A DNA stretch of 21,462 bases from a virus. The translations under genes and the position numbers were made by a program. Location of the stretch: IMG/VR virus record IMGVR_UViG_3300009420_002216, positions 1 through 21,462 of that record. One strand, written 5' to 3'. Shown in pieces: positions 14,980-19,953 of this stretch (position 1 is the first letter of the stretch; every line of letters starts with the position of its first letter). The notes below the pieces were generated by a model. That model did not search any database. It had not been told where the DNA came from and worked only from the letters and a program-made list of their open reading frames with translations.

Positions 14980-15586
14980 GATAACTATTATATCAGACCA
15001 GAGGTGTGGTTCTACTGCACTTGTAAAAACTATCAATGAAATGACTGGGATTAAGTTTTGGATTGAACCAGAATTTAATGATTATAAGAATCTCATCAAT
15101 AGTTTAGGGTTTGGGGAATTTATAACTAAATTACAAAAAACGGAATATAAAACAGATAGTAGAAAATATACTGGTGATACATTAGCGGAATGCACTGCGT
15201 TGAAATGTGATTATAAAACTATAGATTTGGTTGTGAATGATGTTATAAAATACTCTAAGTTTGTAATTGTACTATTAAGAAAGAATTTACTAAATCAAGT
15301 ATTATCGAGATGGATTAGTGAACATACAGATATTTTCCATGTAGATGAGATAAACAATACTGATTACTATAATTTAAAAATACCACCTATACCATTTGAA
15401 GAAGTAGATAAAAGATTGAGTATGTTAGAGAAGAACAGAAAACAGATGAAATTGTTAAAGGTTGACCGAGTTATATATTATGAAGATATGATATCATTTT
15501 TATCTGGCAATAAATTAAATACTAAATTAGAGATGATTGAAAATTACGAAGATGTAAAAAACTTTGTATTTCGGAAATACAATTAA
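14972..15586 (+). CDS. Sulfotransferase-like protein (PAPS-dependent)
   Basis: A 204-aa protein with the two cofactor-binding motifs of sulfotransferases: the 5'-phosphosulfate loop IISDQRCGSTAL (6-17, right after the first strand) and the 3'-phosphate block KFVIVLLRKNLLNQVLSRW (96-114), where Arg 103 and Ser 112 sit at the usual spacing. It should move sulfate from PAPS to a hydroxyl of a sugar, lipid or tyrosine. It is shorter than most family members, so the acceptor domain is minimal. The TTG start at 14972 overlaps copy d by eight bases, with GGAAGG eight bases upstream. Being last in the oxygenase island, it may act on hydroxyl groups made there, an attractive but unproven idea. The next gene begins after a 26-base gap. 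Confidence 0.72.
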   Translation: MYKITIISDQRCGSTALVKTINEMTGIKFWIEPEFNDYKNLINSLGFGEFITKLQKTEYKTDSRKYTGDTLAECTALKCDYKTIDLVVNDVIKYSKFVIVLLRKNLLNQVLSRWISEHTDIFHVDEINNTDYYNLKIPPIPFEEVDKRLSMLEKNRKQMKLLKVDRVIYYEDMISFLSGNKLNTKLEMIENYEDVKNFVFRKYN

Positions 15587-15612
15587 CTATTTATATACAT
15601 CAAAAGGTTATT

Positions 15613-16044
15613 ATGAAAGCAAAATCGTTATTTGACCACATAAAACAAATTACTAATGTTCAAAATACTATGTATTGGGACTCCTTATCAGATGCTGATA
15701 GAAAAACTTGGAGTAACTATATGGTTCACCGATTTCTTAGTATGAAATCTGAATGGTTAGAGGTTGTAAATGAAATACAAAAGTATTGGCAACTAAAACC
15801 AAAGAATTTGTATCAGTTTTATGTAGATGTATTACCAAGAGGTAGAACTTTTTTGAGATATGTAAAATCAAAGAAGAAATCTAAAGTAGAAAAGTGGGCA
15901 ATGGTACACTTGATAGATTACTTTGAAAGTAGTACACGAGAGGTTGAACAACATTTGGAAATATTAACAAAAGAACAGGTTACATCAATCATAATGAAAT
16001 ATGGTGTATCAGACAAAGAACTTAAAAACATATGGAGTAAATAA
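15613..16044 (+). CDS. 62: Clamp-loader small subunit (T4 gp62-like)
   Basis: A 143-aa, mostly helical protein. I recognise the gp62 pattern of marine T4-like phages: a helix with FLSMKSEWLEVVNEIQKYW (41-59), LYQFYVDVLPRGRTFLRYVK (66-85, compare the PRGKRYGKWAK region of T4 gp62), then a helix YFESSTREVEQHLEIL (103-118) and a terminal IIMKYGVSDKELKNIW. It should hold the four gp44 ATPases together and hand over the clamp. T4 gp62 is 187 aa, so this is a compact version. It has AAAAGG seven bases before its ATG. It is separated from gp44 by about 5.4 kb of accessory genes. Resemblance is by remembered pattern and by the need for such a subunit; moderately sure. Confidence 0.68.
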   Translation: MKAKSLFDHIKQITNVQNTMYWDSLSDADRKTWSNYMVHRFLSMKSEWLEVVNEIQKYWQLKPKNLYQFYVDVLPRGRTFLRYVKSKKKSKVEKWAMVHLIDYFESSTREVEQHLEILTKEQVTSIIMKYGVSDKELKNIWSK

Positions 16045-16661
16045 TGGATTGGCATTACAAAAAAGGTATGGCGGCAACTACTTTGAATCAAAATAATAAG
16101 GTACAAAAACCTTACAAACAAAAAGAACAATTCTCTATGTCAGAAATGGAGTGGGGTGTCAATTCGGATACCAACACCACCTTTATGAATTTTGAATTTG
16201 ATATTGATAGTTTATATAGTACAATTGTTAAAATAGATTATTTAGTACGAGTAAATCCAAAAAAAGATATTAATCTCAGAATCGCATCATATGGTGGAGA
16301 TGTTTATGCTATGTTAGGATTGTGTGATTATATCCGAGGACTGGACGTTAAAGTAAATACACATTGTGTTGGAACTTGTATGAGTGCTGCAGCAGTATTG
16401 TTAGCATGTGGTACGGGAAATAGAACGATGACCCGACATTCGACTGTTATGGTTCACGAGGGTTCTGCGGTTGAGATTGGTAAATCTACAGATGTAATGA
16501 GAGGTGTTGACCACTTGAAAGAGTTACAAAAGGATATCAATATATTACTATCAGAAGTAACTAAGAAAGATACTAAATTTTGGACACGAGTAAATAGAAA
16601 CGATACTTACTGGGATGCCGATAAATGTTTAGAGTATGGACTTATCGATACGATTATTTAA
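16044..16661 (+). CDS. clpP: ClpP-like serine protease
   Basis: A 205-aa protein of the ClpP/crotonase fold. SYGGDVYAMLGLCDYI (82-97) matches the ClpP SPGG-x6-G-x-aIYD block, the nucleophile is Ser 114 in GTCMSAA (110-116), and the base is His 138 in VMVHEG (135-140). The final block ADKCLEYGLID (192-202) is typical. The third triad residue, Asp in most ClpP, aligns with Asn 184 or Val 183 here, so activity may be low or depend on partner rings. About 30 N-terminal residues are extra compared with mature ClpP. The ATG overlaps the gp62-like stop (TAATG). Phage ClpP-like proteins serve as prohead proteases in some lineages, but here the place in a replication operon points rather to turnover of host or phage proteins with a host Clp ATPase. 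That is inference. Confidence 0.83.
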   Translation: MDWHYKKGMAATTLNQNNKVQKPYKQKEQFSMSEMEWGVNSDTNTTFMNFEFDIDSLYSTIVKIDYLVRVNPKKDINLRIASYGGDVYAMLGLCDYIRGLDVKVNTHCVGTCMSAAAVLLACGTGNRTMTRHSTVMVHEGSAVEIGKSTDVMRGVDHLKELQKDINILLSEVTKKDTKFWTRVNRNDTYWDADKCLEYGLIDTII

Positions 16662-16662
16662 A

Positions 16663-16699
16663 AAAGTACTTGACAAGTATGGTAAAAATGTGTTATATT
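16663..16699 (+). promoter_or_regulatory. Phage promoter upstream of the GTRWCIS-motif gene
   Basis: AAAGTACTTGAC (16663-16674) contains -35 TTGACA (16670-16675, a perfect consensus); 18 nt later lies -10 TATATT (16694-16699). The spacer carries TATGGTAAAAA. The box starts two bases after the ClpP-like stop codon. The predicted start near 16706 gives a very short leader of about 17 nt. Identical box, spacing and -10 occur at 3496-3532 and 17406-17442. Confidence 0.78.
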
Positions 16700-16722
16700 A
16701 CGATAGGTAAAATGAAGAAAAA

Positions 16723-17397
16723 ATGAAGTTTACAAACCAACAACAAAATCAGATAAAGGAAGAAGAAACTGATGTTATCTGGGAAGATGATGATTATAAG
16801 ATAGTTCGACCTTTCTCATTGAGGTCATCGATATTATATGGTTTTGGTACTCGTTGGTGTATATCAATGGAAGATGGTCATTACTATGATGAATATACTA
16901 ATTTAGGAGTGCTATTCTTTATTCTACAAAAAAATGGTAATGAAAATAATCCTTATTATAAGGTTATGGGTTGGAAACCATATTTAAATAAGTTACCAAT
17001 CAAAAGAGGACCTGAAAATCCAGGTTATGGTGTGAATGATTATACAGAACATACAGGTGAGAGACATTCTTTATTAAGTAGATATAATGGATTAAGAGAG
17101 AAAACAGAGTTGGAAAAACATTATGCATTCTCTATGGATGATAGGTATTTATACAAATATACAGATGAAATAGAATTTTATGATTCATTAGACCAAACAG
17201 CTTTAATGCCAGTACAATATAATACAGATGGCAGTTTGTATAGTACGGAAATTAATGATTGGTATAAAGATTCACATAGAGATAAAGAAACTGGAAAATT
17301 GTATGACTGGAAAGTTTCAAGTGAGGCTTGGGAACGAGTTATTGGATATTTTTATTCAGCAGCAAATAAGCGAAAAAAGTACTTGACCAGTGTATAA
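16723..17397 (+). CDS. Phage protein of unknown function with a GTRWCIS motif
   Basis: A 224-aa soluble protein. The only part I recognise is YGFGTRWCISMEDGHYYDEY (39-58) followed by a hydrophobic strand GVLFFIL; similar G-T-[KR]-W-C-[IT] segments recur in hypothetical proteins of many large phages, without a known function that I can cite. The rest is rich in Tyr, Asp, Glu and Lys, with no membrane segment and no cofactor motif. It has its own strong promoter at 16663-16699 yet no clear Shine-Dalgarno site; its ATG overlaps the stop of a four-codon reading frame, MKKK (16712-16726), as ATGA, so coupled start is possible. Its last codons carry an extra AAAGTACTTGAC box (17376-17387). Individual promoter control suggests that the protein is needed early or in quantity. 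Confidence 0.75.
   Translation: MKFTNQQQNQIKEEETDVIWEDDDYKIVRPFSLRSSILYGFGTRWCISMEDGHYYDEYTNLGVLFFILQKNGNENNPYYKVMGWKPYLNKLPIKRGPENPGYGVNDYTEHTGERHSLLSRYNGLREKTELEKHYAFSMDDRYLYKYTDEIEFYDSLDQTALMPVQYNTDGSLYSTEINDWYKDSHRDKETGKLYDWKVSSEAWERVIGYFYSAANKRKKYLTSV
17376..17387 (+). promoter_or_regulatory. Extra copy of the AAAGTACTTGAC box without a matching -10
   Basis: The 15-mer AAAAAAGTACTTGAC at 17373-17387 is repeated exactly at 17403-17417, an offset of 30 bases. The first copy lies in the last codons of the preceding gene (Lys-Lys-Tyr-Leu-Thr). At the position where TATATT should stand (17407-17412) there is AAGTAC, so it is probably not a promoter by itself. It may be an upstream regulator site or a remnant of duplication. 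Confidence 0.5.
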
Positions 17398-17405
17398 AAA
17401 TAAAA

Positions 17406-17442
17406 AAAGTACTTGACTTATATGGTAAAAAAGCCTTATATT
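17406..17442 (+). promoter_or_regulatory. Phage promoter upstream of the Nmad1-like gene
   Basis: AAAGTACTTGAC (17406-17417) with -35 TTGACT (17413-17418), an 18-nt spacer containing TATGGTAAAAA, and -10 TATATT (17437-17442). The predicted start near 17449 leaves a leader of about 17 nt that includes GGAG (17456-17459), six bases before the ATG. It is the third complete member of the promoter family of this window and probably serves the whole gene run from 17466 onward. Confidence 0.78.
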
Positions 17443-17465
17443 CAAGTATGAAAATGGAGTAGTAT

Positions 17466-17858
17466 ATGAGTGAAACATACATAAAAGATACACCTACATC
17501 AGAAGTATTAGATGATAGTGGTAACATCGTGGCACAGATGGAAAAAGAATGGCCAGAGATGACTGTAGAGTTTAAAAGATTACAAAGAGAACAATATGAA
17601 TTGTTCTGTCACAAACAACACGATTACGGCCCAGGTAACATAAGTGTTGGAACACAATTACAAACAAAAGATGAGATACATTTAGCACTTACGGGTTTAT
17701 GGTTTAGAATGAATGATAAGATTCAAAGGTTAAAAACTTTATTGATGGGTGGTAAGAAAGCCGCAGTAAATGGTGAACCGATGGAAGATGCTTATCTTGA
17801 TGTATCCAACTATGGTATTATGGCAACAATCGTAAAAAATGGAAAGTGGGGTAAGTAA
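17466..17858 (+). CDS. Nmad1/DUF1599-like protein (nucleotide-modification associated)
   Basis: A 130-aa protein. KQHDYGPGNIS (50-60), then LALTGLWFRMNDKIQRLKTLLM (73-94) and a final EPMEDAYLDVSNYGIMATI (104-122) follow the order of the DUF1599/Nmad1 family: K-x2-DYG, R-x2-DK-x2-RL, E-D-x3-D-x2-NYG. These helices carry the E-x-D type residues of all-alpha NTP pyrophosphatases, to which the family may be related. The family name comes from its association with phage nucleotide-modification genes. Its role here could be to control the dNTP pool or prepare modified nucleotides. It is the first gene after a strong promoter and overlaps the next small ORF as TAATG. Confidence 0.68.
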   Translation: MSETYIKDTPTSEVLDDSGNIVAQMEKEWPEMTVEFKRLQREQYELFCHKQHDYGPGNISVGTQLQTKDEIHLALTGLWFRMNDKIQRLKTLLMGGKKAAVNGEPMEDAYLDVSNYGIMATIVKNGKWGK

Positions 17859-17989
17859 TGAAAAAGAAAGCATTTTTTTATAAAGTGCCAGAAGGTGAAT
17901 ACACAGCTAATACATTTATTGGATTAACGTGGGAAATATTTAAACATAGGTTATGGCATTTATATAAACATGGTAGGTGGATGGATTAA
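17858..17989 (+). CDS. Small 43-aa basic/aromatic protein
   Basis: This short frame starts at an ATG overlapping the previous stop (TAATG) and ends with a TAA overlapping the ATG of the following nuclease gene (TAATG again), so it is threaded exactly between two real genes. The product begins MKKKAFFYKVPEGEYTANTF and ends in a segment rich in Trp, His, Lys and Arg (EIFKHRLWHLYKHGRWMD). It has no known motif and no clear membrane segment; an amphipathic basic helix (about 24-42) might bind nucleic acid or membrane surface. The double start-stop coupling is the main evidence that it is translated. Confidence 0.6.
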   Translation: MKKKAFFYKVPEGEYTANTFIGLTWEIFKHRLWHLYKHGRWMD

Positions 17990-18852
17990 TGGGTAGAATT
18001 AGTTATAGTCAACTTTCACAATGGGATAAATGTCCTAATATGTGGAAACTTAATTATATAGATAAACTTGGCACATTTGAGGGTAATATCTATACGGTCT
18101 TTGGAACTGCAGTTCACGAAACAATTCAAGCATATTTAGTTTGTTATTATGGTAAGACCATAAAAAAAGCTGATGCACTTCCAATGAAAGAAATCTTATT
18201 ATATAGAATGGAAGAGAACTATAAAAAGTATGCCGCAGAATCTAAAGTTTTAGTTATAACACTTGAAGAGATGAAAGAGTTTTATGAGGATGGGTTAAAA
18301 ATAGTTAACGAATTTCTTAAATTAAAAAGTAGATATTTTCCTAAAAAAGACCACGAACTACTTGGTATAGAATTAAATTTAGATTTTGATTTGCCAAATA
18401 AGATGAAGTTTATTGGTTATATGGATGTGGTTATTCACGACAAGAAAAGGGGTAGGGTACGAATTATTGATATCAAAACTTCTACAATGGGTTGGAACAA
18501 ATGGCAAAAAGCAGATAAGAATAAAACAAATCAGTTACTATTGTATAAACAATTTTTTGCTAAACAACGAGATATTTCTATCGATAAAATAGATGTTGAA
18601 TATTTAATATTGAAGAGAAAATTGTACGAGAATTTACAATATCCACAAAAGAGAATACAGCAATTTTCACCTGCAAGTGGAACGCCAAGTATCAATAGAG
18701 TTATGAAGAGGTTATCAGAATTTATTGAAGATGGGTTTGATAAAGAAGGTAAACATATTCAGAAGGAATATACTAAGATAGCTTCAGCAAAGAATTGTAA
18801 ATGGTGTGAGTTTAAAAACAAACCAGATATATGTGATAGGAAAATGATATGA
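17989..18852 (+). CDS. RecB/Cas4-type PD-(D/E)XK nuclease with Fe-S cysteine set
   Basis: A 287-aa protein of the RecB-nuclease family. Catalytic residues: His 43 (GTAVHETIQ, 39-47), Asp 146 (GYMDVV), D161-x-K163 (IIDIKTS) and the Q-x3-Y motif Q182/Y186 (NQLLLYK). Cys 15 (DKCPNMW) together with C270, C273 and C282 near the C-terminus makes the one-plus-three arrangement that binds a 4Fe-4S cluster in AddB- and Cas4-type nucleases. It is probably a DNA exonuclease for end processing, recombination or host DNA breakdown. It is not part of a CRISPR locus, as no cas genes or repeats are present. The preferred start is ATG 17989 (TAATG with the 43-aa gene); a GTG four codons upstream is possible. 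The stop overlaps the next ATG. Confidence 0.87.
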   Translation: MGRISYSQLSQWDKCPNMWKLNYIDKLGTFEGNIYTVFGTAVHETIQAYLVCYYGKTIKKADALPMKEILLYRMEENYKKYAAESKVLVITLEEMKEFYEDGLKIVNEFLKLKSRYFPKKDHELLGIELNLDFDLPNKMKFIGYMDVVIHDKKRGRVRIIDIKTSTMGWNKWQKADKNKTNQLLLYKQFFAKQRDISIDKIDVEYLILKRKLYENLQYPQKRIQQFSPASGTPSINRVMKRLSEFIEDGFDKEGKHIQKEYTKIASAKNCKWCEFKNKPDICDRKMI

Positions 18853-19322
18853 TTAATCCAAATATAAGATTGTACTTACCTGATGTTATCCATAGTGATA
18901 ATACAGAAGAAATTTTAGATATGTTAACTGAAATATCCAATAAAGTTCGTAGTGCAAAATTATATTTTTGGTATCACGAACCTGATTTAAAAGCAAAAGA
19001 ATTAAAAGATTTCGTTGATACTTGGGAAAGTAAAAGACATACAAATTTTAAGACAATAATTAGACCTTATTATTTTGATACACAAAATGATTTTATATGG
19101 TACGACTTAATGTCTTATAAGATGAGAGAATCATTAACACCAAATGCAAGTGGGATTACAAATATGTACACAAGATTTTCGTGGAGATATGTTAACCCTA
19201 ATGATATATTAGAAGGATTACAAGAATTTATTAATATTTATGAGTTCGTTATAGATGAAAACCCAAATAAAAAACAACAAAAAAGAAACGATGGTAAAAA
19301 TAGCAATCATCGGGTCACGTAG
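18849..19322 (+). CDS. Hypothetical protein
   Basis: A 157-aa protein, unrecognised. It begins MINPNIRLYLPDVIHSDN, continues with a helix (TEEILDMLTEISNKVRSA, 19-36) and alternating aromatic-rich stretches (KLYFWYHEPD, PYYFDTQNDFIWYDL), and ends in a Lys/Asn-rich basic tail of about 20 residues. There is no cysteine, no membrane segment and no catalytic motif that I can name. The ATG overlaps the nuclease stop (ATGA), and the 3' end overlaps the SLOG gene by 32 bases. Translational coupling to the nuclease suggests a shared task, but there is no direct evidence. Confidence 0.65.
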   Translation: MINPNIRLYLPDVIHSDNTEEILDMLTEISNKVRSAKLYFWYHEPDLKAKELKDFVDTWESKRHTNFKTIIRPYYFDTQNDFIWYDLMSYKMRESLTPNASGITNMYTRFSWRYVNPNDILEGLQEFINIYEFVIDENPNKKQQKRNDGKNSNHRVT

Positions 19323-19695
19323 TTACACAAATAAACGAAAAATAAAACAATTTGTTTGGGAACTAAAACAAAAGTTCTCTAATAGATTGGTTATAGTTAG
19401 TGGTGGAGCAAAAGATGGAGCAGATAAATATGCAAAACGATTTGCTTTAGATTTTGATGTAAATTATTCCGAGTTCCCAGCATACCACGAACCACATAAT
19501 ATACATTGTGTTAAAGAGAGTTTTAGATATAATAAACAATATAATGTTGGACACTACCATAGACGAAATAAAGATTTGGTAGAGTATAGTGATAAAGTTG
19601 TTGCTTTTTGTCTAAATGGTGAGATATCAAATGGTACTGCATCTGCCTTAAAGCATGCACATAAAATAGAAAAAAAATACATTATTATTGATTAA
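19291..19695 (+). CDS. SLOG-domain protein (DUF2493/YspA-like)
   Basis: A 134-aa Rossmann-like protein. MVKIAIIGSRSYTN (1-14) gives the first strand and nucleotide loop, VIVSGGAKDGADKYAKRFA (about 34-52) is the SLOG GGA-x-G-D signature, and HRRNKDLVEYSDKVVAFC followed by ISNGTASALKHA provides the late R-N-x2-v and G-T conserved blocks. SLOG proteins bind nucleotide-derived ligands or cleave nucleoside monophosphates; the phage members are of unknown function and some SLOG proteins act as sensors in anti-phage defence. I prefer ATG 19291, just before the first strand, over ATG 19255, whose 12 extra residues are Lys/Asn-rich and lie in the upstream gene. No good Shine-Dalgarno is visible, so it likely relies on coupling. 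Confidence 0.78.
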   Translation: MVKIAIIGSRSYTNKRKIKQFVWELKQKFSNRLVIVSGGAKDGADKYAKRFALDFDVNYSEFPAYHEPHNIHCVKESFRYNKQYNVGHYHRRNKDLVEYSDKVVAFCLNGEISNGTASALKHAHKIEKKYIIID

Positions 19696-19700
19696 TCATA

Positions 19701-19720
19701 TATTTATATATATGTATATA
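19701..19720 (+). promoter_or_regulatory. A+T-rich element upstream of the RHH-like gene
   Basis: The 42-base gap before the 64-aa gene holds TATTTATA (19701-19708) running into TATATATGTATATA (19707-19720), a 14-mer that is also the core of the palindrome before the clamp gene (6085-6098). It could be a binding site for a common regulator or a promoter class other than TTGAC-N18-TATATT. Read on the minus strand, TATTTATA is the T4 late-promoter octamer TATAAATA, but it would point into antisense. Weak call. Confidence 0.25.
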
Positions 19721-19737
19721 ATGATAGAGGATATAAT

Positions 19738-19932
19738 ATGAAAGAGATAAAATTAACTTCGGTGAAAGTAATATCGGAGTTGTATAGTAAATTTAAAAGT
19801 GAGACAATAGAATCAGAGTTCTCACTACAGAAGTTGGTTAACCGAACACTTAATAAATTCGTTTATGATGCGGAGTTCCGCAAGGAAATACTCGAGCACG
19901 ACAAATTGTATCAAAGTGGAAGTAAATTTTAA
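19738..19932 (+). CDS. Small ribbon-helix-helix-like protein
   Basis: A 64-aa protein. A short strand (KEIKLTSVKV, 2-11) is followed by a helix (SELYSKFKSETIES), a turn EFSLQ and a second helix (KLVNRTLNKFVYDAEFRKEIL): the size and order expected of an Arc/MetJ-type ribbon-helix-helix DNA-binding dimer. FSLQKLVNRTLNKF (28-41) resembles the second helix of small phage proteins of this kind. AGAGG lies seven bases upstream of the ATG. The 42-base gap before it holds the A+T-rich element at 19701-19720, which it might itself bind. It would be a candidate transcription regulator; it could also be an accessory factor without DNA binding. Confidence 0.6.
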   Translation: MKEIKLTSVKVISELYSKFKSETIESEFSLQKLVNRTLNKFVYDAEFRKEILEHDKLYQSGSKF

Positions 19933-19953
19933 TTTAAACAATAAAGGTTATAA

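Noticed and set aside
17977-17988. GTG start of the RecB-like nuclease
   Set aside because: ATG 17989 gives the TAATG coupling seen repeatedly in this operon; GTG remains possible but less likely.
17989-18852. Cas4-like nuclease as a sign of a CRISPR-Cas locus
   Set aside because: No direct repeats with regular spacers and no cas1/cas2-like genes occur in the window; stand-alone RecB/Cas4-type nucleases are common in phages.
19255-19290. Longer start of the SLOG gene
   Set aside because: It would put 12 Lys/Asn-rich residues before the first Rossmann strand; ATG 19291 starts exactly at that strand.
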